Assembly (NCBI GenBank): GCA_934476455.1
Contig: CAKSNY010000016.1
Location: forward strand, 1 to 53,480
Length of the DNA: 53,480 nt
DNA from: an uncultured Clostridia bacterium
GTDB taxonomy: Bacteria; Bacillota; Clostridia; UMGS1883
Direction: 5' to 3'
Translations under genes and position numbers: made by a program
Notes under the pieces: generated by a model
The model's input: the letters and a program-made list of their open reading frames with translations, nothing else
Told to the model about the DNA's origin: nothing
Databases searched by the model: none
Shown: positions 42,691-50,167 of the stretch, in pieces
Layout: each line of letters starts with the position of its first letter
How positions within the stretch are numbered: the first letter of the stretch is position 1

Positions 42691-42736
42691 AAAATCGGCT
42701 GTTTAAAAAGTAAAAGCTTTTTAAACAGCCGATTTT
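42691..42736 (-). terminator. Terminator of the hup gene
   Basis: A 20-bp perfect stem (AAAATCGGCTGTTTAAAAAG and its partner) with a 6-base loop, followed on the minus strand by a T-rich run. Its GCTGTTT-AAAAAG arm resembles the palindrome arms at 32807 and 38753. Confidence 0.88.
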
Positions 42737-42749
42737 GTAATTTACGTAA

Positions 42750-43022
42750 TTATTTTACAAGATTCTTAAGACCCTGTCCAACCTTGAATGCGGGAACCTT
42801 GGAAGCGGGAACGGAAATCTTAGCCTTTGTCTGGGGGTTAAGGCATGTACGAGCCGCTCTCTCTCTAACCTCAAAAGTACCGAAGCCGACAAGCTGAATC
42901 TTGTCGCCTGCCTTAAGCGTATCCTCAACTGTTTCTATGAAAGCGTTGAGAGCCTTATCAGCATCCTTCTTGGAAAGACCTGCCTTTTCAGCGATAGCTG
43001 CAACGAGTTCTGTCTTATTCAT
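42750..43022 (-). CDS. hup: HU family DNA-binding protein
   Basis: A 90-residue histone-like nucleoid protein. MNKTELVAAIAEKAGLSKKDADKALNAF (dimerisation helices), VGFGTFEVRERAARTCLNPQTK (beta arm; the usual RxGRNP is here RTCLNP) and FKVGQGLKNLV. AAAGGAGGAG precedes the ATG. The substitution of GRNP by CLNP at the arm base is unusual, since arm residues contact DNA. It follows mazG on the same strand, a common pairing near yabM in Clostridia and Bacilli. Confidence 0.95.
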   Translation of the reverse strand: MNKTELVAAIAEKAGLSKKDADKALNAFIETVEDTLKAGDKIQLVGFGTFEVRERAARTCLNPQTKAKISVPASKVPAFKVGQGLKNLVK

Positions 43023-43085
43023 TTCTACTCCTCCTTTATGTTAGAAAAATATACTGTGATTGAATTTAAATCACTAATCAACTAT

Positions 43086-43114
43086 ATAATACCACATAAA
43101 ATAGGCATATTCAA
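43086..43114 (-). promoter_or_regulatory. Promoter of hup
   Basis: Minus strand TTGAAT (43114-43109), 17 bases, TATTAT (43091-43086). It overlaps the mazG stop codon, so hup can be expressed apart from mazG. Confidence 0.65.
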
Positions 43115-43752
43115 GGATTTTTTTCAATATTCTTGATTTTTTTGATAAATTTCTTAATGTATGCAGATAATGCCTCTTCGGGGTTTACGCCGCTTTTGTG
43201 TGATTTAATGCACAGACGGAAAAGCTGCTCGCCGATTTCGTTATCCGCGTCGGGTAAAAGAGAGGAAAGAGCATCGCACGAAAAATCCTCCGAAAGCGCT
43301 TTTTTTATAATTTTGTCGCACCGCATAAGTGCCGGCAAAGACGGGGTTATGCCCTCCATAGACTCGCTGAGGCGTTTTTGCGCCCTTTCGCTGCGCTTTA
43401 TCTCCTCCCACTTGTCAAGAACCTGCTGCGGCGTTTTTGCGCTGCCGTTTGAAAATACGTGCGGGTGGCGCGTTATCATTTTTTCGCATACGTCGTTTGT
43501 TACGGTGTCTATGTCAAAGTTTTTTTCCTCTTTCCCTATCTGCGCGTGCATAACAACCTGCAAAAGCACGTCTCCAAGCTCGTCCGCAATGGCGGCACTG
43601 TCGCCGCTGTCGATTGCGTCTGCCGCTTCGTACGCCTCCTCTATAAGGTGCTTTTTTAAGCTTTGGTGCGTCTGTTCACGATCCCAGGGGCAGCCGCCCG
43701 GCGCGCGTAAAAGAGCGATAATATCGCAAAGCCTGTAAAAGTCGTTTTTCAT
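43111..43752 (-). CDS. mazG: Nucleoside triphosphate pyrophosphohydrolase MazG
   Basis: A 213-residue house-cleaning enzyme that hydrolyses non-canonical or excess NTPs. One clear MazG domain: CPWDREQTHQSLKKHLIEEAYEAADAID and ELGDVLLQVVMHAQI carry the EExxE and ExxD metal ligands. The second, C-terminal MazG-like half is shortened compared with E. coli MazG (263 residues). No fused methyltransferase domain, unlike B. subtilis YabN. It sits 3 bases after the YabM-type flippase gene. Confidence 0.94.
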   Translation of the reverse strand: MKNDFYRLCDIIALLRAPGGCPWDREQTHQSLKKHLIEEAYEAADAIDSGDSAAIADELGDVLLQVVMHAQIGKEEKNFDIDTVTNDVCEKMITRHPHVFSNGSAKTPQQVLDKWEEIKRSERAQKRLSESMEGITPSLPALMRCDKIIKKALSEDFSCDALSSLLPDADNEIGEQLFRLCIKSHKSGVNPEEALSAYIKKFIKKIKNIEKNP

Positions 43753-43755
43753 AAG

Positions 43756-45225
43756 CTATACCACCTTTAAATCTTCTTTTTTTATTGCACGGGAAGCGGC
43801 TATAAAGAAAACGTACAGTACCGCCGCCGAAAAAATCGCAAAAACAAGGGTCATTCCGCCGGGATTTTTAAAAACAAGCTTTGGCAGTGCGCATGCTGCC
43901 GCGCCGCATAAAAGTATTTTTATACAGTCAAGCGTTACGCCTTTTGCGGGCGCCTTTTTTGAAAGCAGTATGCTGTTAAAGATAAACGCCCCAAAAAATG
44001 CCGCAGCGGTGGAAAGCGCCGCGCCGCCTGCACCCAAAGCAGGTATTAAAAAGAAATTGAGCGCGGCTTTAAGAAGTATGCACAAGCCCCCCGCACATAT
44101 CGGCGCCCACACGCTGCCGAAGGTTTGCAGCATTGCGGACGTTGTCTGAACATACGGCATAACAAGCACCGTAAGCCCGGTAAAAGCCAAAATATCCGCG
44201 CCGCCGCGGCTTTTGTATAAAAGAGACATTATATTTTGCGAAAAGAAAATCATACCGAAGCCGCACGGAGCCGCCACCAAAAATATGGACTTAATAACCT
44301 TCTTTACCCCGCGGGAGCGCGCCTCTTTATCGCCGAGAGCCGAAAGCATCGGAACGGCGCTTGCCGTAATTGCCGTAATTATTGTTGCGGGGAGGTTGTA
44401 TATCGTTCCGGCACGCGACAAAAGACCGTAGCTTTTAAGCCGCATTTCGGGCGGGATACCTATATGTGCCATAACGGGTACAAGGGTGAGGGTGTCTGTA
44501 AAAAGTGCCGCCGTATATGAAAATGCGCCCAGCGTTACCGGCAGTGAAAGACAGAATATGCGCTTTAGCATTGTGCGGTTAAACCGTCCTTTTTTTCCGC
44601 CGCTTTTTAAAAACATCGCAAAAAGCATACCCGCGCAGCATATTTGCCCTATACTTACGCCGAAAAGCGCCGCAGCCGCGCCGTATTCCGTTCCTTTTTT
44701 TATAAAGAGCGCGCACAGCCCAAGCCCGAAAAATACCTTTGCAAGGCTTTCGGCAATCTGCCCCAGGGCAGAGGGCGTCATATTTTCCATTCCCTGAAAA
44801 TAGCCGCGCAAAGAGCCCGTAAAGCCCAAAAACAAAAGAGCGGGCGAGAGCGCACACAGCCCAAGACGTATATTTTTCCCTTCACCGCCGGAAAGAAGAA
44901 GCGCCAGGTCCTTTGAAAATATTACAGTGAGCAGGGCAAATATTATGCCCGCCGCGCTTATAGCATAAAAGGCGGTGGTGCGATAATCGTTTGCATGCGC
45001 CCTGTCTGCTGCGATAAGGCTTGAAAGCGCTATCGGGATACCCGTTATACATATTGCCAAAAATACGTTGTACACGGAATATGCGCTTTGATAAAGGGCT
45101 ATTCCCTCCTCGTGCAGAAAAAGCGTGTCAAGGGGGATTTTAAAAACCGCGCTCAGCGCTTTGCATAAAACAGACGCGGCAGCAAGCACTGCCGCGCCGG
45201 TAATAAAACTTTGCTTTTTAATCAA
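43756..45225 (-). CDS. YabM/SpoVB-type polysaccharide flippase
   Basis: A 489-residue MOP-superfamily membrane protein with about 14 hydrophobic segments, starting MIKKQSFITGAAVLAAASVLCKALSAVFKIPL. Signature-like GIALYQSAYSVYNVFLAICITGIPIALSSLIA. The order flippase-mazG-hup on one strand mirrors the yabM-yabN(-hbs) arrangement of Bacilli and Clostridia, which supports a YabM-type identity. TTG start with GAGGA nine bases upstream. Shares family with the gene at 21253. Confidence 0.9.
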   Translation of the reverse strand: MIKKQSFITGAAVLAAASVLCKALSAVFKIPLDTLFLHEEGIALYQSAYSVYNVFLAICITGIPIALSSLIAADRAHANDYRTTAFYAISAAGIIFALLTVIFSKDLALLLSGGEGKNIRLGLCALSPALLFLGFTGSLRGYFQGMENMTPSALGQIAESLAKVFFGLGLCALFIKKGTEYGAAAALFGVSIGQICCAGMLFAMFLKSGGKKGRFNRTMLKRIFCLSLPVTLGAFSYTAALFTDTLTLVPVMAHIGIPPEMRLKSYGLLSRAGTIYNLPATIITAITASAVPMLSALGDKEARSRGVKKVIKSIFLVAAPCGFGMIFFSQNIMSLLYKSRGGADILAFTGLTVLVMPYVQTTSAMLQTFGSVWAPICAGGLCILLKAALNFFLIPALGAGGAALSTAAAFFGAFIFNSILLSKKAPAKGVTLDCIKILLCGAAACALPKLVFKNPGGMTLVFAIFSAAVLYVFFIAASRAIKKEDLKVV

Positions 45226-45230
45226 GATAA

Positions 45231-46124
45231 TCAGTCCTCTTTGCTTACGGAATCGTCGGAAAAGACGCTTCCCTCCTTTTTATCTGCGGTGGATACGTCC
45301 TTTAACGCAGGCTCAAGCAAATATTTTTTTTCGATATTGTTTGTCATAAAAAGCTGCGTAAAAACAACTATCGGAATATACAAAAGAAGGAGAACCAAAA
45401 AGCCTATAATGGGGGAAACAGCCAAAATATTAAAGGCAAGCCACGTAAAAGCACCCGAAACGGCAAAGCACAAAAGATTCCACGGAAGCTTTGCCATGGT
45501 AAGTATAAGGGCGTTTCGGTAGATGTCCTTTATTTTAAGCTTAAAGGTAACCGTTATGCGGTAAATGTACATATGCATCATAACAAAAATAAGCGAAATG
45601 ACAGCGATAATACAAACCATAAACGCCTTTGAAAGACCGGTAAGCTGTGTGGAATAAAACAGCCAGCTTACAAAAAGAAGCGAAAGCACGACCATATCGA
45701 TTATAAAAACAGCCGTTCCCTGCAAAAAATTGCTTTTCAGCTTGTCCTTAAAATCGCTCCACACCCACGAGTGCGTGTCGTTTACATAGCAGCGCAGAAC
45801 ATATGCCTGTGCGGCGCTTGCCGCGCCCGTGCCGATAAATGCCGCCGTAAGAATGGTAAGCTGTATTGCCGCAATCATAATATACTCGGTAAAATTTGCG
45901 TTTAAAATACTTTCAAGCCATAAAAGCGCGTAGCTTGAAAGTGCAAATATAACCGCAAGCGCCGGAAGCGAGCAAAGAAGAAAAATGATATTAAGCGAAA
46001 TAAGCTTCCAAAAACGCCTGAAAAGCTCGTCAAAATAAAGAGCCGGACCGGACTTGTCCACATCGTCCTTGCTTACGCCGCGCCCGGGCTTGTTATAGTC
46101 AAATAATCCGAAAAAACCTGCCAT
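45231..46124 (-). CDS. DUF624/YesL-like membrane protein
   Basis: A 297-residue protein with about six transmembrane helices. The cytoplasmic N-terminus (MAGFFGLFDYNKPGRGVSKDD) and the FWKLISLNIIFLLCSLPALAV opening helix are typical of the DUF624 (YesL) family. Members often sit near carbohydrate uptake genes; function unknown. The hydrophilic tail is acidic. GGTGGGG precedes the ATG. First gene of a unit continuing into the flippase, mazG and hup. Confidence 0.82.
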   Translation of the reverse strand: MAGFFGLFDYNKPGRGVSKDDVDKSGPALYFDELFRRFWKLISLNIIFLLCSLPALAVIFALSSYALLWLESILNANFTEYIMIAAIQLTILTAAFIGTGAASAAQAYVLRCYVNDTHSWVWSDFKDKLKSNFLQGTAVFIIDMVVLSLLFVSWLFYSTQLTGLSKAFMVCIIAVISLIFVMMHMYIYRITVTFKLKIKDIYRNALILTMAKLPWNLLCFAVSGAFTWLAFNILAVSPIIGFLVLLLLYIPIVVFTQLFMTNNIEKKYLLEPALKDVSTADKKEGSVFSDDSVSKED

Positions 46125-46159
46125 TTTCAGTCCCCACCTTCAAAACCGTTCTTTTTGTC

Positions 46160-46188
46160 ATTTTAGCACAAATTCTTGCTTAATACAA
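46160..46188 (-). promoter_or_regulatory. Promoter of the DUF624/flippase/mazG unit
   Basis: Minus strand TTGTAT (46188-46183), 17 bases, TAAAAT (46165-46160). Confidence 0.6.
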
Positions 46189-46192
46189 GTGT

Positions 46193-46819
46193 TTATATTA
46201 AATTCATACCGGCATCGTAAATAGCCTTTCGGTGAATGTCAAATTCACCGCTGTTATAGCCCGGGATGTATTCGTTAAGCGCCTGCATAACAACCTCGGG
46301 CTTAAGATTGTTTCGGCTGCCGGCGGAAAGCGTCATCTCTATTCTGCCGCCGTTTAGCACAATGTTTTTAATGTCGGGGCGGATGTCGGTATCTTTTATT
46401 CCGCTTTTTGTTTTCTTTTTTGTTATTATGCTGTCAAGCTTTAAAAAATCGACTAAGCTTTCGGGCATATGCTCCGGAGAAACATAGTAGAGGGCATTGT
46501 CGGTTTTTTTCATTGCGCTTTTTCCCTCAAATGCGCAAAGTATTTTAACCCCGCACGGAAGCGTTTTGTTAAGAGAATCCATAACTTCCTGCGCGGGCAT
46601 ATCGCACTCGAGCGTAAGCTCAAGCAGCTCGCACTCACTCGTACAGCCCACGGAAAGGGGCAGCGCAAAGCCCAAAAGCGGGTGGGGGTTAAACCCCTCG
46701 GAATATGCAATCGGAATATTTGCGCGGCGCAGCGCCCTGCCGAACATTCTTACAAAGTCGAGATGGGAAACGTAGCGCGCATTTTCCGTTTTTTCATATC
46801 TTAAGTAACATTCACTCAA
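46193..46819 (-). CDS. TIGR03936/DUF2344 radical-SAM-associated protein
   Basis: A 208-residue protein: YLRYEKTENARYVSHLDFVRMFGRALRRANIPIAYSEGFNPHPLLGFALPLSVG is the family signature. It always accompanies TIGR03960 radical-SAM proteins in Firmicutes and is fused to them in some genomes; a role in tRNA or RNA modification has been suggested but not settled. The TTG at 46819 overlaps the end of the upstream gene and has AAGG upstream; a GTG reading from 46861 is possible but lacks a site. Confidence 0.9.
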   Translation of the reverse strand: MSECYLRYEKTENARYVSHLDFVRMFGRALRRANIPIAYSEGFNPHPLLGFALPLSVGCTSECELLELTLECDMPAQEVMDSLNKTLPCGVKILCAFEGKSAMKKTDNALYYVSPEHMPESLVDFLKLDSIITKKKTKSGIKDTDIRPDIKNIVLNGGRIEMTLSAGSRNNLKPEVVMQALNEYIPGYNSGEFDIHRKAIYDAGMNLI

Positions 46820-48659
46820 AGCAGACACAACCTTCCTTTTCGCTGCAAAGCGCTTTTGCACCGCAGCCGCTGCATTTTTCGCGGCAGTTTGGGGTTGTCA
46901 CGGCGCTTTTTGCTTTTTCGTTTTCGTTTTCCATAAATTTACGCGTTACGCCTATATCGATAAAATCCCAGGGAAGTATTTCGTCATAGCTGCGCGCACG
47001 TGTATAAAAGCAGGGGTCGATGCCGCAGTCTTTAAATGCCTGAAGCCATAAATCGTAGCGGAAGCACTCGTTCCAGCCGTCAAGCTTGCAGCCAAGCTCG
47101 TGCGCCCGCAAAAGAACGTCGCATAAACGCCTGTCGCCGCGGGCAAAAACACCCTCGAGCACGCTTACGTCGCTTTGGTGATAATTATAGCGCACATGCC
47201 GGTTTTTTATTTCGCCTTTTAAAAACTTTTGCTTTTCGCAGAGCGACTCCACACTGTCCTGCGCTGCCCACTGAAACGGGGTAAAGGGCTTGGGAACAAA
47301 GCTTGCCACGCTTATGGTAACCTGTACGCCGCGCCGCTTGTTTGTCTTTTCGTTTTTATAAAAGCACTCCACAACCTTTTCGGAAAGATCGGCAATGCCC
47401 TTTATATCGTCATACTGCTCGTACGGAAGTCCTATCATAAAATAAAGCTTTACGGTGTTATAGCCGCCCTCAAAGGCAAGCGTTGCCGCATGTATAAGGT
47501 CGTTTTCGCTTACGTTTTTGTTTATAACGTCACGCAGGCGCTGGCTGCCTGCCTCCGGCGCAAAGGTAAGTCCGCTTTTTCGTACCTTTTGCACGCGCTG
47601 CATAAGCTCAAGGCTGAAATTATCCAGGCGAAGAGAAGGCAGAGAAAGGCTTACGCGCTTGCTTTCGGTAAGCTTAAGAAGCTCGTCTGTCAAATACGGA
47701 AGCTTTGTATAGTCGCTTGTCGAAAGGCTGGAAAGCCCAAGCTCCTCGTATCCGGTGGATTCTATCAGGTTTTTTGCGTCGCACAAAAGCGTGCCCGGCT
47801 GCTTTTCGCGCACGGGGCGGTAAATCATACCTGCCTGGCAGAAGCGGCAGCCGCGTATACACCCGCGGAAAACCTCTATATTTGCCCTGTCGTGCACAAT
47901 GTCCGAAAACGGAACAATAACGTTTTGCGGGTAACACACCTTGTCAAGGTTTGATATAATGCGTTTTTTTATGCGGGGCTTTGCCTCTTTAACGCGCGGC
48001 GTCATAGCTTTAATGGTATTGTCGGGGTTATATTTTACATCATAAAGGCAGGGCACATATATGCCCTCTATTTGGGCTATGCGTTTAAGATAATCCATGC
48101 GCTTTTTGCCGCTTTTTTTCCACTCCAAAAAAGCGTCCATAAGCTCGCCTATAACCTCTTCACCCTCGCCGATTGTGAAAAAGTCGAAAAAGTCTGCAAT
48201 GGGTTCGGGATTATAGGCGCACGGTCCGCCGCCGTTTACAAACGGGTCGTCCTCGCCGCGGTCGCAGGATTTGAGCGGAATTTTCGCAAGCGAAAGCATA
48301 TTCAAAATGTTGGAATAGCACATTTCATACTGAAGCGTTATCCCCAAAAAGTCGAACTGCTTTACGGGGGTGTGCGTTTCATTGGTAAAAAGCGGTACGT
48401 CGAAAAGGCGCATCTGCTCCTCCATATCAATCCAGGGGGCATAGGTGCGCTCGCAATAGGTATCGCTGCGGCGGTTTAACACGTCGTAAAGTATTTTTAT
48501 GCCGAGGTGGCTCATACCTATTTCGTAAGTGTCGGGAAAGGCAAAGGCATAGCGTATTTTTACGCTTTTGGGGTCTTTTACAACACTGCCGATTTCGCCG
48601 CCGGAATAGCGCGTTGCCTTTTGTACGCGCTTTAATATCTTGTTAATTTTATCTTTCAA
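46812..48659 (-). CDS. TIGR03960 family B12-binding-domain radical SAM protein
   Basis: A 615-residue radical SAM enzyme. The N-terminal 200 residues resemble a B12-binding-like fold (FPDTYEIGMSHLGIKILYDVLN, FDFLGITLQYEMCYSNIL). The cluster motif is RGCIRGCRFCQAG, with downstream GLTFAPEAGSQRLRDVIN. The cysteine-rich tail CREKCSGCGAKALC may bind another cluster. TTG start with GGAG eight bases upstream. It precedes its usual partner (TIGR03936) with a short overlap. Substrate unknown. Confidence 0.92.
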   Translation of the reverse strand: MKDKINKILKRVQKATRYSGGEIGSVVKDPKSVKIRYAFAFPDTYEIGMSHLGIKILYDVLNRRSDTYCERTYAPWIDMEEQMRLFDVPLFTNETHTPVKQFDFLGITLQYEMCYSNILNMLSLAKIPLKSCDRGEDDPFVNGGGPCAYNPEPIADFFDFFTIGEGEEVIGELMDAFLEWKKSGKKRMDYLKRIAQIEGIYVPCLYDVKYNPDNTIKAMTPRVKEAKPRIKKRIISNLDKVCYPQNVIVPFSDIVHDRANIEVFRGCIRGCRFCQAGMIYRPVREKQPGTLLCDAKNLIESTGYEELGLSSLSTSDYTKLPYLTDELLKLTESKRVSLSLPSLRLDNFSLELMQRVQKVRKSGLTFAPEAGSQRLRDVINKNVSENDLIHAATLAFEGGYNTVKLYFMIGLPYEQYDDIKGIADLSEKVVECFYKNEKTNKRRGVQVTISVASFVPKPFTPFQWAAQDSVESLCEKQKFLKGEIKNRHVRYNYHQSDVSVLEGVFARGDRRLCDVLLRAHELGCKLDGWNECFRYDLWLQAFKDCGIDPCFYTRARSYDEILPWDFIDIGVTRKFMENENEKAKSAVTTPNCREKCSGCGAKALCSEKEGCVCFE

Positions 48660-48693
48660 ACCAAAAACTCCTTACGCATCTGAAAAAGCAGAT

Positions 48694-48903
48694 TTAAAGG
48701 GGCAAAAGCTCGTTAAAAAGCTTTAAAAGCGAAGACGCAACCGTGTTAAGATTGGAATTCGCGCCGAGAAGCTTTTTTACATATCCCCATTCTTTCGGGG
48801 CATAACGCCAAAAAAGTGACGCCGCAAAAAATACAAGGACACATAATAAACTGCGCAGCAAGAAAGAGCCTGCCGCCTTTTTTAATTTTTCTTTCACATA
48901 CAT
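48694..48903 (-). CDS. Small single-pass membrane protein, possible SpoIVFA-like remnant
   Basis: A 69-residue protein with a basic start, one helix (FLLRSLLCVLVFFAASLFW) and a short extracellular tail (YVKKLLGANSNLNTVASSLLKLF). GAGGTGAATGT precedes the ATG, so it is likely translated. In many Clostridia this place before the TIGR03960 gene holds SpoIVFA (M23) and SpoIVFB. The helix-plus-linker layout resembles the SpoIVFA N-terminus, but no M23 domain follows. The resemblance is weak, so an unrelated small protein is equally possible. Confidence 0.6.
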   Translation of the reverse strand: MYVKEKLKKAAGSFLLRSLLCVLVFFAASLFWRYAPKEWGYVKKLLGANSNLNTVASSLLKLFNELLPL

Positions 48904-48931
48904 TCACCTCAGTAAAGGTTATGCACGGTTT

Positions 48932-50041
48932 TTATTTAAAATACTGATAAAGGTAACATTTAAGCATACCGTTGTAAAGCTTGCGCTTACGGGAAGCGGG
49001 TGCGCCGTAAAACTTTTCAAAATCCTCATAGCTTGTGAGAATGTATTTTCCGGCATTTTCATAGCCCGAAAACTTTTTGCCCATCATTTTGTAAAGCTTT
49101 TCACACTGCCTTGCGCTGCTGAGCCTTTCGCCGTAGGGCGGATTGCACACAATTACGCCGCGCTCGCGAAAAAGCGGGGCGTCCGCCGCATCGCACACAC
49201 GAAAATGTATACAGTCCGAAACGCCTGCCTCTTGTGCGTTTGCACGGGCGGCGCAAACTGCGGAGGGGTCTATATCGGACGCATAAATATGCACATCGGC
49301 ATCTTGCTTTTCGTTATCCCGCGCCTCCTCCCGCGCGAGAGAAAAATACGGCATATCAAGTATGCGCCATTTTTCGCTTGCAAAGCTGCGGCGAATACCC
49401 GGGGCAATGTTTTTGGCATAAAGCGCCGCCTCAACAGGGATTGTACCGCTGCCGCAGAAAGGGTCTGCAAAAGGTCTGTCGCCGCGCCATCGGGTAATAT
49501 CCACCATACAAAAAGCCAGCGTTTCACGCATGGGTGCTTCCACGGTTTTCTCGCGGTAGCCGCGCTTGTAAAGCGGCGCGCCGGTGGTATCGAGGTATAT
49601 TGTTGCAACATTTTTTAAAAGCGTGAACTGAATACGCATCATAGGTCCTGTCTCTTCAAAATGCGACACGCCGAAGGATTGGGAAAGCTTGTTTACAACC
49701 GCTTTTTTTATAATGCTTGTACAGGCGGGAACGCTTGAAAGCGTGCTTTTAAGCGAACTGCCCTTAACGGGAAAGGCACAGTCTGCCTGGATAAAATCCT
49801 GCCAGTTTATATTAAAAACGCCGTCAAAAAGCTCTTCAAAGCTTTCGGCGCGAAACTGCGCCAGCTGTATAAGCACCCTTTCGCCCACGCGCAGGTTTAT
49901 GTTTGCAAGGGCAACGGCCTCCCAGTCGCCCTCAAAAGTAACCTTGCCGTCGGTAACGTCTGCGGTTTCATAGCCGAGAGCGCGGATGTAGTGCGCAAGG
50001 ATTGCCTCCGTTCCGAAGAAGGTAGGCACGGTAAGTAACAT
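48932..50041 (-). CDS. THUMP-domain RNA methyltransferase (RlmL/YpsC type)
   Basis: About 369 residues. An N-terminal ferredoxin-like/THUMP region (FFGTEAILAHYIRALGYE...) is followed by a Rossmann methyltransferase: DPFCGSGTIPVEAALYAKNIAPG (SAM site) and VCNPPYGERL (catalytic NPPY). Expected to make N2-methylguanosine in 23S rRNA, as for RlmL N-terminal half or B. subtilis YpsC. The start is uncertain: ATG 50041 fits the family N-terminus but lacks a close ribosome site; ATG 50071 is also open. First gene of the minus-strand unit that ends with TIGR03936. Confidence 0.92.
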   Translation of the reverse strand: MLLTVPTFFGTEAILAHYIRALGYETADVTDGKVTFEGDWEAVALANINLRVGERVLIQLAQFRAESFEELFDGVFNINWQDFIQADCAFPVKGSSLKSTLSSVPACTSIIKKAVVNKLSQSFGVSHFEETGPMMRIQFTLLKNVATIYLDTTGAPLYKRGYREKTVEAPMRETLAFCMVDITRWRGDRPFADPFCGSGTIPVEAALYAKNIAPGIRRSFASEKWRILDMPYFSLAREEARDNEKQDADVHIYASDIDPSAVCAARANAQEAGVSDCIHFRVCDAADAPLFRERGVIVCNPPYGERLSSARQCEKLYKMMGKKFSGYENAGKYILTSYEDFEKFYGAPASRKRKLYNGMLKCYLYQYFK

Positions 50042-50082
50042 TGTTTTTATGAAAAACACCACTCTCTCCACATTTTATCATT

Positions 50083-50111
50083 ATTATATAATGAATGGGC
50101 TGTTTTTACAA
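50083..50111 (-). promoter_or_regulatory. Promoter of the THUMP methyltransferase unit
   Basis: Minus strand TTGTAA (50111-50106), 17 bases, TATAAT (50088-50083). The predicted start of RNA falls only a few bases before ATG 50071, which bears on the start-codon question. Confidence 0.65.
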
Positions 50112-50119
50112 GATTTTTA

Positions 50120-50147
50120 TTGTTTTTTGAAAAAAAAGGTTTATAAT
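50120..50147 (+). promoter_or_regulatory. Promoter of the GH13 gene
   Basis: TTGTTT (50120-50125) and TATAAT (50142-50147) with 16-base spacing, divergent from and partly interleaved with the methyltransferase promoter. Confidence 0.5.
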
Positions 50148-50167
50148 GTAATACGAGGTGGTTTAAT

